A stretch of 64,000 nt of DNA. Source: Sphingomonas yantingensis (GTDB lineage Bacteria > Pseudomonadota > Alphaproteobacteria > Sphingomonadales > Sphingomonadaceae). Position numbers and translations under genes: made by a program. Within the stretch, counting starts at the first letter, position 1. Every line of letters begins with the position of its first letter. A model generated the notes under the pieces. That model was not told the DNA's origin and did no database searches. It saw nothing but the letters and a program-made list of their open reading frames with translations. The stretch lies in contig NZ_JACIJJ010000003.1 of NCBI RefSeq assembly GCF_014199325.1, forward strand, positions 372,001-436,000, written 5' to 3'. Of the stretch, positions 8,944 through 19,050 are shown in pieces.

Positions 8944-9864
8944 TCAACCCCGGCTTGGTTGCCCGTAGAGCCAGCCCAGTGGATCGGTCAGCCGTGTGGC
9001 CCAGGCATTCTCCTCGTGCGGCGCGCCGGGATAGAGCCGCGTCGTGAAATCGCGCCCCTTGCGCCAGCCGAACCGCGGCAGCGCGGCATCCACCGCCGCC
9101 TGATAGGGGGCATAGAGCCGGTCGAGCGTCGCGGTGCCGTGATCGAACCAGATCCGCCGCCCGGCCGGCTTGCCCAGCGCCTCGCCCAGCCAGCCGGTCC
9201 AGGCGCGGATGACCTCCGCGCGATAGGGGGCGTCGCCCTCACCCTCGGGAATGAACAGCGGCCAGTGGCTCGACACGCAGCCGGCCGCGCCGAACACCGT
9301 CGGGTGGCGCACCAGCGCGTAGAGCGAGATGAGGCCGCCCATGCTCGACCCCATGACGACGGTATCGGCGGGCCCGGTGCGCGTCCGGTACTTGGCGTCG
9401 ATCGCCACCTTGAGCGGGCCGGTCAGGAAATCGAGATACGCCGCCGACTGCACCCGCCCGCCGATGCGGTTCTCCAGCCCCGCGGTCGCGGCCGCCGGCA
9501 GGCGATCGACGATCGGCTGCGGCACATAGGTGCGGAAGCGCGCGGCACCGGGGTTCCATATCCCGACGACGATCGGCGCGCGCGGGCCCAGCTTCAGCCG
9601 CTCAATCGCGCGATCGACGTGCCAGACCTTGCCATAGCCGCTGAGCGCCGGGTCGAACAGATTCTGCCCGTCGTGCAGGTAGAGCACCGGATGGCGCCCC
9701 CGCCCCCGCGCATAGCCCGGCGGCGTCCACACGCTCACGCGCAGTGGCCCGATGCCCGCCGCCTCGAACCGGAGGTCGTCGAGGACCGGCGCATCGGCGG
9801 GCCGCGCCGCACCGAGCATCGCGGCGCCCGCGATCAGCCCGATCGCCTCGCGCCGTGTCGTCAT
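8944..9864 (-). CDS. Tat-exported esterase (putative esterase/EstD fold)
   Basis: A 306-residue alpha/beta hydrolase. It starts MTTRREAIGLIAG, a twin-arginine signal, so it is probably periplasmic. The nucleophile is Ser174 in MGSSMGG and the likely catalytic histidine is in GAPHEEN near the C-terminus. This is the fold of enterochelin esterase and feruloyl esterase. Its ATG overlaps the stop of the alpha-glucosidase gene (ATGA), so it is the last gene of the maltodextrin operon and may remove acyl groups from sugars; that role is inferred from position only. Confidence 0.82.
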   Translation of the reverse strand: MTTRREAIGLIAGAAMLGAARPADAPVLDDLRFEAAGIGPLRVSVWTPPGYARGRGRHPVLYLHDGQNLFDPALSGYGKVWHVDRAIERLKLGPRAPIVVGIWNPGAARFRTYVPQPIVDRLPAAATAGLENRIGGRVQSAAYLDFLTGPLKVAIDAKYRTRTGPADTVVMGSSMGGLISLYALVRHPTVFGAAGCVSSHWPLFIPEGEGDAPYRAEVIRAWTGWLGEALGKPAGRRIWFDHGTATLDRLYAPYQAAVDAALPRFGWRKGRDFTTRLYPGAPHEENAWATRLTDPLGWLYGQPSRG

Positions 9865-11477
9865 CCCAGCCTGGCCACGAGCGCGGCGTGCGCGCCCAGC
9901 GTGCCCCCGTCGATCTCGCCCGTCGAGGCGAGGATGCGATGCGGCGGCAGCGTCGCGGTGACCGCCCCGGTCCCGAAGTTGAAGGCGCACAGCAGCGGCG
10001 CGCCGTCGCTCGAATGCCGCTCGAACACCAGCAGATCGCCCTCGGCCACGCGGACCTCGATCGATCCGTGCGCCAGGCTCGGTTCGTCATGGCGCAGCGC
10101 GATCAGGCGGCGCGTCCAGTTGAGCAGCGAGCGCGGATCGCCGGTCTGGAGGTCCACCGCCAGCGCCTCGTGATCCGGGCCGTGCGGCAGCCAGGGCTCG
10201 GCCGATCCGAACGCGCGGTCGGGCACACCCGCCGCCCATGGCATCGGCGTGCGCACGCCGTCGCGCGACAGCGTCATCGGCCAGTTTGCGATTGCCTCGG
10301 GGTCGACCAGCTTCTCGAACGGAATGTCGACCTGCGTCAGCCCCAGTTCCTCGCCCTGATAGAGGATGGCGTTGCCGCGCAGCGACAGCAGCAGCAGCAT
10401 CTTCATCCGCGCGAACCCGGCGGCATGTTCGGGCGTCGTCCAGCGCGAGATCGCGCGCGGCGCGTCGTGATTCTCGAACGCCCAGCTCGGCCAGCCGCGA
10501 TCGGCCGCATCGGGCCACACCGACAGCGCATCGACGACGAGGCCCGGCGTTAACTTGTCGGCATAGAGGAAGTTGAAGCCATAGGCGCTGTCGAGCCGGC
10601 GGTTCCCCTCGGTATAGAGCGCCATCTCGCGCGCCCAATGATCGCCGCCGACCTCGGCCATCGAGAAGACGGCGCCGTACGACCGCATCTCGCCAGCCAG
10701 CCGCTCGATGAACGCCGGGATGTTCGGGTGGCTCTGATTGTGGATCTTGTCCTGAAAATCGAACGGGCGCGAGCGGGCACGGTTCGACGGCGGCAACGGC
10801 GGATTGTCGCGCAGTTGCGGATCATGCATCGCGAAGTTCAACGCATCGAGCCGGAACCCGTCGACCCCCCGCTCCAGCCAGAAGCGAGCAACGCCGAGGA
10901 TCGCTTCCTGCACTTCCGGATTGTGGAGATTGAGGTCAGGCTGCTCGACGAGGAAGTTGTGCAGATAATATTGCCCGCGCCGCGCATCCCACTGCCACGC
11001 CGGGCCGCCGAACACCGATTGCCAGTTCGAGGGCGGCGAGCCGTCGGGCTTGGGATCGGCCCAGACGAACCAGTCCGCCTTGGGGTTGTCACGGCTCGAC
11101 CGGCTCTCGGCGAACCAGGGGTGCTGGTCCGACGCGTGCGAATAGACCTGATCGATCATGACCCTGAGACCGAGATCGTGCGCACGCGCCACCAGCGCGT
11201 CGAAATCCTCGATCGTACCGAACACCGGATCGACCCCGCAGAAATCGGCGATGTCATAGCCGAAGTCGCGCATCGGCGAGGTGAAGAAGGGCGAGATCCA
11301 GATCGCATCGACGCCCAGGTCCGCGATATGACCGAGCCGCTGCGTGATGCCGGGCAGGTCGCCCACCCCGTCGCCGTTCGCGTCGGCGAAGCTGCGCGGA
11401 TAGATCTGATAGATCACCGCACCCTTCCACCAGGGGGCGGGATCGGTCTCGGTCAGGGGCAGCGGTGCCGTGCTCAT
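9861..11477 (-). CDS. GH13 alpha-glucosidase
   Basis: A 538-residue glycoside hydrolase that releases glucose from maltose and maltodextrins. Family 13 motifs are complete: the nucleophile Asp211 in GFRLDALNF, the acid/base Glu275 in MAEVGGD, and the transition-state Asp338 in FENHDAP. The opening WWKGAVIYQIYPRSF is typical of oligo-1,6-glucosidase/alpha-glucosidase subfamilies. There is no signal peptide, so it should act in the cytoplasm on sugar brought in by the transporter at 17.5 kb. The start overlaps the stop of the upstream amylase gene by four bases. Confidence 0.93.
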   Translation of the reverse strand: MSTAPLPLTETDPAPWWKGAVIYQIYPRSFADANGDGVGDLPGITQRLGHIADLGVDAIWISPFFTSPMRDFGYDIADFCGVDPVFGTIEDFDALVARAHDLGLRVMIDQVYSHASDQHPWFAESRSSRDNPKADWFVWADPKPDGSPPSNWQSVFGGPAWQWDARRGQYYLHNFLVEQPDLNLHNPEVQEAILGVARFWLERGVDGFRLDALNFAMHDPQLRDNPPLPPSNRARSRPFDFQDKIHNQSHPNIPAFIERLAGEMRSYGAVFSMAEVGGDHWAREMALYTEGNRRLDSAYGFNFLYADKLTPGLVVDALSVWPDAADRGWPSWAFENHDAPRAISRWTTPEHAAGFARMKMLLLLSLRGNAILYQGEELGLTQVDIPFEKLVDPEAIANWPMTLSRDGVRTPMPWAAGVPDRAFGSAEPWLPHGPDHEALAVDLQTGDPRSLLNWTRRLIALRHDEPSLAHGSIEVRVAEGDLLVFERHSSDGAPLLCAFNFGTGAVTATLPPHRILASTGEIDGGTLGAHAALVARLG

Positions 11478-13297
11478 CGCGCCACCTCAGCCGCGCAGAC
11501 GACGGTGGAGAACGGCGCGATCGTCACCCGTACGCTGCCCGGCGCGCTGGCCGCGGCGGGACAGCCCTTGCCGTAGAGCGGACGGAAGCGCTGCGAGCGC
11601 GCCTCGACCTCGACATTCGCCTCGATCGGCTGGGCGGAGCTGTTGAAGGCGACCAGTACTTCGCCATTGCTGGCAGGATCGAAGCGGCTCACCGCGAACA
11701 GACCGGGCTTGTCGTCCAGATACGCGCGCGTCACCTGCCGCCCGTGCGATAGTGCCGGGGTCGCACGGCGCAGCTTCGCCAGCGTCGCGATCGTGCGGAA
11801 CAGCGGGTGGTCGGTGCCGAAATGCGCCTGACCGTGCGTGGCGGTCGTGCCGATCAGCTTGTCGCTCAGATAATCGGGCGTTTTGCTCGCGAACATCGAC
11901 TGGCGTGCGGCCTGATCGTTTCCCTTCCCCGCAAAACCCTGTTCGTCGCCATAATAGATGGTCGGGACGCCGCGCAGCGTCAGCAGCATCTCATGCCCCA
12001 GCCGGGTGCGCGCGAGCAGTTCGGCGTCGCCGGCATTCGGGTTCGCCTTCATCACGAACATGCCGAACCGGCCCTGATCGTGATTGCCGATGAAGGTCGG
12101 CAGTTGCAGCGCGGTCGGCTCGCCGCCTGCGTACATGGCATCGCCCATGAACAGCTTGTTGAGCGCGGCCGTCGGCTTCCCCTCCGCCACCACCTGCTGG
12201 ACCGCGGTCGCGAATGCGAAATCGAGCACCGCAGGCAGCTTGTCGACGACGGTGTGCCGCTGGAGCAGGCCGATCTCCAGCTCCGACCACGCGGCCTCGC
12301 CGAAGATGTGGAAGTTCGGGATGCCCCTCGCCTTCGCCCGCGCCTGCATCGCCGGCACGAACGCCGCCCAGAACTCGGGGTTCACATGACGCGCGGTGTC
12401 GATGCGATAGCCGTCGATGCCGAAGCGGTCGATCCAGCCGCCGAACACCTCGATCATGCCCGAAACCACGCGCGGGTTCTCGGTCATCAGGTCGTCGAGG
12501 CCGACGAAGTCTCCCATCGTCGCGCTCTCGTTCGAAAAGGTCGAGTTGCCGCGATTGTGGTAATAGATCGGGTCGTTGAGCCAGGCGGGAACCTTTATGG
12601 TCCGCTCCTCGGGCTTCACCTTTACCGTATAGGCGAAATTGGGGTCGGTGAGCTTCGCGAAATTGTCCGCGGTCAGCACCTGATCGCCGGCAAAGCCGCC
12701 GTTGATCGCCCGGCCCTTCACCCCTCCGCGCCGCGAATAGGGATAGTCGGCGCGGCTGCGATAAGCGCACTCGTCCTTCCCCTCGCACTCGGCGAAATAG
12801 ATCACGTCGGCAGTGTGGTTGGCGATGATGTCCATATAGACCTTGAGGCCGCGGGCATGCGCCGCGTCCACCAGCGCCTTGAAATCGGCATCGGTGCCAA
12901 GATGCGGATCGACCGTCGTGAAGTCGGTCACCCAATAGCCATGATAGCCTGCGGACTCGGTGCCCGGCCCGCCCTGTACCGCCTTGTTCTTGAACACCGG
13001 CGTCAGCCAGATCGCCGTCGCGCCCAGCGCCTCGACATAGTCGAGGCGCTTCATCACGCCTTTCAGGTCGCCGCCCTGAAAGAAGCCTTTGCTGGCCGGA
13101 TCGAAGCCGTTTCTCAGCCGGTCGCCGGCGATGCCGCCGCGATCGTTGCCTGGATCGCCATTCTCGAACCGATCGGGCAGGACAAAATAGATGACTTCTT
13201 CGGCGGGCAGCCGCTCGCGCAGCGGCAGCGGCGCCTGCTGGGCCGAAGCGGGCAGCGCGGCGGCGCCAAGCGAAAGGGCGGCGATCAGTCGCTTCAT
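11474..13297 (-). CDS. secreted GH13 alpha-amylase
   Basis: A 607-residue endo-acting amylase. The start at 13297 gives a signal peptide ending LPASAQ (about residue 20), so the enzyme is periplasmic or surface-exposed. Catalytic residues are Asp300 (GYRIDTARH), Glu334 (FGEAAW) and Asp407 (GNHDQGR). A C-terminal beta domain (about 525-607) follows the barrel. It would cut maltodextrins imported by the adjacent TonB receptor before uptake across the inner membrane. It lies 122 bp downstream of the receptor gene in the same direction. Confidence 0.92.
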   Translation of the reverse strand: MKRLIAALSLGAAALPASAQQAPLPLRERLPAEEVIYFVLPDRFENGDPGNDRGGIAGDRLRNGFDPASKGFFQGGDLKGVMKRLDYVEALGATAIWLTPVFKNKAVQGGPGTESAGYHGYWVTDFTTVDPHLGTDADFKALVDAAHARGLKVYMDIIANHTADVIYFAECEGKDECAYRSRADYPYSRRGGVKGRAINGGFAGDQVLTADNFAKLTDPNFAYTVKVKPEERTIKVPAWLNDPIYYHNRGNSTFSNESATMGDFVGLDDLMTENPRVVSGMIEVFGGWIDRFGIDGYRIDTARHVNPEFWAAFVPAMQARAKARGIPNFHIFGEAAWSELEIGLLQRHTVVDKLPAVLDFAFATAVQQVVAEGKPTAALNKLFMGDAMYAGGEPTALQLPTFIGNHDQGRFGMFVMKANPNAGDAELLARTRLGHEMLLTLRGVPTIYYGDEQGFAGKGNDQAARQSMFASKTPDYLSDKLIGTTATHGQAHFGTDHPLFRTIATLAKLRRATPALSHGRQVTRAYLDDKPGLFAVSRFDPASNGEVLVAFNSSAQPIEANVEVEARSQRFRPLYGKGCPAAASAPGSVRVTIAPFSTVVCAAEVAR

Positions 13298-13419
13298 ACG
13301 GGCACCTCTAGCTGGCCCGTGCCCCGCAGGACCACGGGGGTCGCCGTAAAATCTTGTCGGAAGCGAGCGGGGGACCCGTACCGGCCGAAACCGATACAGG
13401 TCCACGCGCCCCCTTTAAC

Positions 13420-16119
13420 TCAGAACCGCAGCGTCGCACCCGCCAGGAACCGGCGGCCGTACGTCTGATAGTCGATGATCGCCCGGTCGTCGCGCGGATC
13501 GACCGTCGCGAACCGCTCGTCGGTCAGGTTCTGGCCCTGAACGAACAGCGACACACCCTCGAGTGCCGACCCCGGCTGGAAGTCGTAGCCGACCTGCGCG
13601 TCGAAGATCGTCTCGTCGAGCGCGCGGCGACGCTGGCGATTGCCGCCGAAGCCCGACAATTCGCCGACGAAGGTCGAGCGATAGCGGACCGACCCGCGCA
13701 GGTTGAAGCCCCACTTCTCGAAGTACGCAGTGCCGTTGGCGACCCACTTCGAATAGCCCGGAATGTCCTCGGCCGGGGCGCCCGGCGTCGGCTGGATCTC
13801 GGTCTCGGTATAGCTGACGCCGCCGGTCACACCGAAACCGTCGAGGAAGCGCACGACCTCACCCAGCGGCAGCGTCGCGGCGAGCTCGGCACCATAGATG
13901 TTGCCGCCCTGGCCGTTGATCGGCTGAGTCAGGAGGCCCAGGTTCGTCGCGGGCTGGAGGCCGGTGGGCTTCGGGTACGGGCTATAGTCGAACGGCACCT
14001 CGAGATTGTACACGAAGCTCTTGAGATCCTTGTAGAACCCCTGAAGCGCGATGTAGCCCTTGGTGCCGAAATACTTCTCGATCGTCGCGTCGAACGAGTT
14101 CGAACGGATCGGGCGCAGGTACGGATTGCCGCCGCTACCCTGATAGATGCCGAGCGACGTATTGAGACCGTAACCGATCGCGATGCGCATGTCGTCGAGA
14201 CGCGCACGCTGCATCTGGCGCGCGGCGCCGATACGGAACACGAAGTCGCTCGGCAGACGCAGCGACAGGTTCAGCACCGGCAGCACGTCGATATAGTCGT
14301 CGCCCGCCAGCGCCGGCTGGAGCACGCCGCCCGCGGCGACGAGGCCCGACGACTTTTGCTCGGTCGACACGAACTGGACGCCGAAATTGCCGGTCAGCAC
14401 CGACGCGCCGATCTCGTGGTCGATGTTCGCCTGGAGATAGGCGCTCATCACGTCTTCGTTGATGCGGAACGCCTTGGCCGGCACGTCGAGGCTGGTGTTC
14501 GGCGTCAGCTGATAGATGCCGCCCGCCAGCAGCGCGGCCGGGTCGTAGCTGACCATCGGGCCGAGGCCGAGATAGGACAGGTTGGTCGCACCCAGCAGAT
14601 ATTCCTGCGGAATGACGCGCTCGCGCAGCCCGCCCGAGAGCTGCAACAGCGCCTCGTTCGGGGTCAGCGACTTCTCGCGGCGGGTATAGTTGAGGCCGAA
14701 CTGGATCGAGCGGAGGAAGCCGTCCATCTCCTTTTCGACTTCGCCGCGATACTGCTGGATCTCGTCCTTGACGACGCGGTCGTTGAAATAGCCTGCCTGG
14801 ATGTTCGAGCCGCCCCAGCCCTGCGGGTCGGTCAGCTTGATGAGGTTGGGGTCCGAATAGTTGAGCGTCGGCGAGAAGACGGTGCCTGTGCTGCCGGTCG
14901 TGAAGCCGATCGTGTCGCGTGCGCCGACATTCTGGCCATAGCCGGTGCCGGCATAGCTCTCGATGATCGTCTCGCTGCGGTCGGTCTTCGAATAGCTGAC
15001 GTCGATGAACGCGTTCCAGCCGTCGTCGCCCTCGTAGCGGTGGTTCATGCCGAACGAATAGAGCTTGGCCTTGCGCTGGAACGAGTCGTTCCGAATCACG
15101 CCCTCGACGCCGGTGAAGGTGCCCGAGGTCACGAGCCCGTTCTCGACGCGCGGGTTGGTCAGCGTCGCGTTACCCCAGAACAGCGGCAGCTCAATGCCGC
15201 GCTTGATCTGCGGGTCGTCGAAGTCCGAGTAGAAGCCGTCGACCGTGATCGTGTAGTTCGGCGCGGGCTTGTACTGCAGCGTGCCCTGAAGGCCGAGGCG
15301 CTTGAGGTTGGTCGAGGTGACGTACGACTTCGACCCGCCGATCACGCCCACCTCGCCCGGCGTGCCGGGAACGGTGGTACCGGCATAGCCCCAGGCGTTG
15401 AATTCCTGAATCTGGTACGGTTCGTCGAGATAGTTGGCCGACAGCGCGATGCCGATCGTGTCGTTCGCGAACTGATCGACATAGGTGCCGAATACGCGGT
15501 AGCCATATTCCTTCGATCCGGCGTTCAGCTTGCCGAGGTCGGTATAGACGCCGCGGCCGCCGACGGCGATCGTACGCTTGCCATATTCGAGCGGGCGGAT
15601 CGTCTTCAGGTCGACGGTACCCGACAGGCCCTGGCCGATCAGCGTGGCTTGCGCGGTCTTGTAGACCAGTACTTGGTTGATGACTTCCGACGGATACTGG
15701 TCGTACTCGACCGCGCGGTTGTCGCCGGTCGAGGTTTGCTCGCGGCCGTTCAGCAGCGTCGACGAGAAATCGGGGGCGAAGCCGCGGATCGAGACGCCCG
15801 ACGAGCGGCCCGAGATACGCTGCGACGTCAGGCCCGGCAGGCGCGCGATCGATTCCGCGATCGAGGCGTCGGGCAGGCGGGCGATATCCTCGGCCGACAC
15901 CGATTCGACGACCTGGTCGCGCGACTTCTTGGCGTTGACCGCGCTTTCGAGGCTGGCGCGGAAGCCGGTCACGACGATGTCGTCGGCTGGCGCGTCCTGC
16001 TGCGCAGCGGGATTGGTGGTGTCGCCGGCGTCCTGCGCCATGGCGGGCACGGCGGTCGCCGCAAAGGTCAGCGCGGTGGCGCCCAGCAGCGCGGCCCGAA
16101 TCGAAATGGATGCCTTCAT
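13420..16119 (-). CDS. TonB-dependent receptor, MalA-like maltodextrin transporter
   Basis: An 899-residue outer-membrane receptor for energised uptake. It has a signal peptide ending PAMAQ, a TonB-box region beginning DDIVVTGFR, a plug domain with LPGLTSQRISGRSS and VSIRGF, and a beta-barrel ending in phenylalanine (TLRF). The start at 16119 is the ATG that opens the signal peptide. Its position beside two GH13 enzymes, a LacI regulator and a sugar symporter matches the malA locus described in Caulobacter crescentus, so maltodextrin is the likely substrate. Substrate assignment is by context. Confidence 0.9.
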   Translation of the reverse strand: MKASISIRAALLGATALTFAATAVPAMAQDAGDTTNPAAQQDAPADDIVVTGFRASLESAVNAKKSRDQVVESVSAEDIARLPDASIAESIARLPGLTSQRISGRSSGVSIRGFAPDFSSTLLNGREQTSTGDNRAVEYDQYPSEVINQVLVYKTAQATLIGQGLSGTVDLKTIRPLEYGKRTIAVGGRGVYTDLGKLNAGSKEYGYRVFGTYVDQFANDTIGIALSANYLDEPYQIQEFNAWGYAGTTVPGTPGEVGVIGGSKSYVTSTNLKRLGLQGTLQYKPAPNYTITVDGFYSDFDDPQIKRGIELPLFWGNATLTNPRVENGLVTSGTFTGVEGVIRNDSFQRKAKLYSFGMNHRYEGDDGWNAFIDVSYSKTDRSETIIESYAGTGYGQNVGARDTIGFTTGSTGTVFSPTLNYSDPNLIKLTDPQGWGGSNIQAGYFNDRVVKDEIQQYRGEVEKEMDGFLRSIQFGLNYTRREKSLTPNEALLQLSGGLRERVIPQEYLLGATNLSYLGLGPMVSYDPAALLAGGIYQLTPNTSLDVPAKAFRINEDVMSAYLQANIDHEIGASVLTGNFGVQFVSTEQKSSGLVAAGGVLQPALAGDDYIDVLPVLNLSLRLPSDFVFRIGAARQMQRARLDDMRIAIGYGLNTSLGIYQGSGGNPYLRPIRSNSFDATIEKYFGTKGYIALQGFYKDLKSFVYNLEVPFDYSPYPKPTGLQPATNLGLLTQPINGQGGNIYGAELAATLPLGEVVRFLDGFGVTGGVSYTETEIQPTPGAPAEDIPGYSKWVANGTAYFEKWGFNLRGSVRYRSTFVGELSGFGGNRQRRRALDETIFDAQVGYDFQPGSALEGVSLFVQGQNLTDERFATVDPRDDRAIIDYQTYGRRFLAGATLRF

Positions 16120-16214
16120 GTCTCTCCCCTGTCGCAATCCTGCTTGTGACCGCAGGCTCGGTTCCCGAAAAACGGGTATGGCGACGACGCCGCCTACCCC
16201 TTCACGACACGGCC

Positions 16215-16278
16215 ATTATCGTCGGGCGGGTGCGGTCGAACAGAAGGCATACGTATGTCATGCAACCGTCATGCATCG
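16215..16278. promoter_or_regulatory. candidate operator/promoter between receptor and LacI regulator
   Basis: Within the 280-bp divergent region there is a perfect 10-bp palindrome CATACGTATG (16248-16257), then TCATGCA repeated at 16258 and 16269, one helical turn apart. The same bases form an inverted repeat ATGCA-N7-TGCAT (16260-16276). LacI-family operators are imperfect palindromes of this size. On the minus strand, GATAAT at 16215-16220 could be the -10 box of the receptor gene. Binding and promoter use are inference. Confidence 0.35.
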
Positions 16279-16399
16279 CGGCTGTTGCCCGATTGCCACT
16301 GTGCCCGGCGGCGGCGTGCTTTACCGCTCCTATCGCTTGGTTTAGCGTCGGCAGCCGGGCGAGCGCAGACCCGCCATCAGGGAACGAGGAAAGCCGATC

Positions 16400-17446
16400 G
16401 TGAGCCGCCCGGCGTCGCAGCGCCCGACATCCTTCGATATCGCCTACCGCGCGGGCGTGTCTCAGCCGACCGTTAGCCGGGCGCTGCGCGGCTCGACCTC
16501 GGTCAGTGCTGAGACGCGCGCCCGGATCGAGGCGATCGCCCGCGAACTGGGCTATGCCGTCGACAAGAACGCCTCGTCGCTGCGCAGCCAGCAGTCGCAC
16601 ACTCTGGCGCTCCTGTTCTTCGAGGATCCGACCGCCGACGCCAGCCTCATCAACCCGTTCTTCCTGTCGATGCTCGGCTGGATCACCCGGCACACGGCGA
16701 ATGCGGGCTACGACCTCCTCATCTCGTTCCAGCAGCTGTCGGGCGACTGGCACAAGGCGTATGAGGACAGCCGCAAGGCCGACGGCATCATCCTGCTCGG
16801 CTATGGCGATTACGAGGCGTATCGCCCGCGCCTCGAGCAATTGCGGGCGCAGGGGACCCATTATGTGCGCTGGGGCTCGCCCGAGCCCGGCGACGGCGGC
16901 GCGACGATCGGCTGCGACAATCGCGCCGGCGGGCGGCTCGCGACCGAGCATCTGATCGGCCATGGGCGCCGCCGCATCGCATTTTTGGGCGCGGGCGACG
17001 ACCATTATCCCGAGTTTCGCGACCGCTATCTCGGCTATCTCGACGCGCTCGCCGCGGCGGGGATGAGCGCGGACCCGGCGCTACAGGTGGATGCGATCAC
17101 GCTCGAGCAGGCGGGCGCGGATGCGATCGGCGAACTGTTCGCGCGCGGCGTCGCCTTCGACGGCATCGTCGCGGCCAGCGACCTGATCGCCATCGGCGCG
17201 ATGCAAGCACTAGAACGGCGCGGCTATGCCGTTCCGCGCGCGGTGTCGGTCGTGGGCTTCGACGATATTCCCGCCGCGCAGCAGGCCTCGCCCCCGCTCA
17301 CCACGGTGCAGCAGGATGCGAAGGCCGCGGGCGAGGCGTTGGTCGGCACCATCCTCGATCGCATCACCGGGCGCGAACCCCCTGCCGGCCCCCTGCCCGT
17401 CCGGCTGATCGTCCGGGCAAGCTGCGGCGCGCATACGAATACGTGA
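16400..17446 (+). CDS. LacI-family transcriptional regulator (MalI-like)
   Basis: A 348-residue repressor-type protein. The N-terminal helix-turn-helix (about 11-57) reads FDIAYRAGVSQPTVSRALRG, followed by a hinge and a periplasmic-binding-protein-like sensor domain (about 65-345) with VVGFDDIPAA near the end. The start is GTG at 16400 preceded by GAGGA at 16386-16390. It is divergent from the receptor gene and just upstream of a sugar symporter, so it most likely controls both in response to maltose; the Caulobacter equivalent is MalI. Confidence 0.92.
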   Translation: MSRPASQRPTSFDIAYRAGVSQPTVSRALRGSTSVSAETRARIEAIARELGYAVDKNASSLRSQQSHTLALLFFEDPTADASLINPFFLSMLGWITRHTANAGYDLLISFQQLSGDWHKAYEDSRKADGIILLGYGDYEAYRPRLEQLRAQGTHYVRWGSPEPGDGGATIGCDNRAGGRLATEHLIGHGRRRIAFLGAGDDHYPEFRDRYLGYLDALAAAGMSADPALQVDAITLEQAGADAIGELFARGVAFDGIVAASDLIAIGAMQALERRGYAVPRAVSVVGFDDIPAAQQASPPLTTVQQDAKAAGEALVGTILDRITGREPPAGPLPVRLIVRASCGAHTNT

Positions 17447-17513
17447 AGCGCCCCGCGCCCCCGCTTCATAAGGGTGACGCCGACAGGGCGGCCAGCGTCC
17501 ACGGGGAGGATAC

Positions 17514-18977
17514 ATGAACAAGCCGCGCCAGAGCATGGCGGGTCTCTGGAACATCTCGTTCGGCTTTTTCGGGATCCAGATCGCGTTCGCGCTTCAGAAC
17601 GCCAATGTCAGCCGCATCTTCCAGTCGCTGGGTGGCGAGATCGATCAGCTCGCCTTCCTCTGGATCGCCGGGCCGGTCACGGGCCTGCTCGTCCAGCCGA
17701 TCATCGGTCATTATTCGGACCGCACCTGGAGCCGCTTCGGCCGCCGCCGGCCGTTCTTCTTCGGCGGCGCAGTCCTCGCCGCGCTGGCGCTGTTCGGGAT
17801 GCCACATGCCGGGGCGCTCCTCACCGCGGCGATCATGCTGTGGCTGCTCGACGCCTCGCTCAACATCTCGATGGAGCCGTTCCGCGCGTTCGTCGGCGAC
17901 ATGCTGGGCACCGAGCAGCAGACCGCGGGCTATGCCTTCCAGACCGCGTTCATCGGCGCGGGCGCGGTCGTCGGCTCGCTGGCGCCCGAGCTGCTCAACA
18001 TGGCGGGCGTCGCCAACACCGCGCCCGCCGGCGTCATCCCGCCTTCGGTCCGTTATGCTTTCTACATCGGCGCGGCGGCGATCTTGATCGCGGTGCTGTG
18101 GACCGTGCTCACGGTGCGCGAATATTCGCCCGAGGACATGGCGCGGTTCGGGGACACCCCCGCGACGCCCGAGCATGAGGGGCGCATCGTCGCCCCGGCC
18201 AACGGCCCACTCTGGGCTCTGGCGGGGGTCGCGGTCGTCGTCGCCGTCTATGCGTTGGCGCTCGACAAGGCGGTCTACGTCCTCGGCGGCGCGCTGATCG
18301 CGTTCGGGCTTGCCCGCATCGCCGCGCGGTCGATGGCGGCGGGGGGCAATCGCGGCGCGCTGGTGCTCATCAACTCCGACCTCGCGCAGATGCCGCCGAC
18401 GATGCGCCGCCTCGCCCTCGTCCAGTTCTTCGCCTGGTCGGCGCTGTTCATCCTCTGGATCTACACCACCCCGGTCGTGACGCAGGTCGTCTTCGGCTCG
18501 ACCGATCCGACGAGCGCCGCGTACAACGAGGGTGCGGATTGGGTCGGCGTCCTTTTCGCCAGCTATAACGGCGTCGCCGCGATCGGCGCGTTCCTGCTGC
18601 CGTGGCTGGCGGGCCGGATCGGCAAGGTGAAGACGCATGTCTTCGGCCTGCTGTGCGGCGCGGCGGGGTTCGCGACGATCCTCTTCACCCGCGACGCGCA
18701 GCTGCTCCTCGTGGCGATGGTGTTCGTCGGCATCGCCTGGGCGTCGATCCTGACGATGCCCTACGCGATCCTGGCGGGGGCCCTCGATCCGCGGAAATAC
18801 GGGATCTACATGGGGCTGTTCAACATCTTCATCGTCGTGCCGCAGCTGATCGTCGCCACCGTCATGGGCGCGGTCATCAACGCCTTCTTCCCCGGCCAGC
18901 CGGTCTGGACGATGGCGATCGGCGCGGGCGTGATGGTGCTGGCCGCCGCCGCGATGCTGCGCGTGAAAGAAGCCTGA
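17514..18977 (+). CDS. sugar/H+ symporter of the MFS (SLC45/MalY-like)
   Basis: A 487-residue integral inner-membrane transporter with about 12 membrane segments. The loop GHYSDRTWSRFGRRRP after the second segment is the signature of the GPH/SUT/SLC45 disaccharide symporters. A strong GGGGAGG site lies about five bases upstream of the ATG. It follows the LacI gene by 67 bp and probably carries maltose or maltodextrin into the cytoplasm for the alpha-glucosidase. The sugar is inferred from the neighbours. Confidence 0.88.
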   Translation: MNKPRQSMAGLWNISFGFFGIQIAFALQNANVSRIFQSLGGEIDQLAFLWIAGPVTGLLVQPIIGHYSDRTWSRFGRRRPFFFGGAVLAALALFGMPHAGALLTAAIMLWLLDASLNISMEPFRAFVGDMLGTEQQTAGYAFQTAFIGAGAVVGSLAPELLNMAGVANTAPAGVIPPSVRYAFYIGAAAILIAVLWTVLTVREYSPEDMARFGDTPATPEHEGRIVAPANGPLWALAGVAVVVAVYALALDKAVYVLGGALIAFGLARIAARSMAAGGNRGALVLINSDLAQMPPTMRRLALVQFFAWSALFILWIYTTPVVTQVVFGSTDPTSAAYNEGADWVGVLFASYNGVAAIGAFLLPWLAGRIGKVKTHVFGLLCGAAGFATILFTRDAQLLLVAMVFVGIAWASILTMPYAILAGALDPRKYGIYMGLFNIFIVVPQLIVATVMGAVINAFFPGQPVWTMAIGAGVMVLAAAAMLRVKEA

Positions 18978-19050
18978 CGCTTTCCCCTCCGGTTTCGCTT
19001 TCAAGTGTGGTGGTTCGGCATTACACTCGGGGTATCACCGGAGGGATCCC

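Noticed and set aside
13354..16149. A 931-codon plus-strand frame opposite the TonB receptor
   Set aside because: Shadow of the receptor; rich in Arg, Val, Asp and His with no domain, while the minus strand shows a complete receptor.
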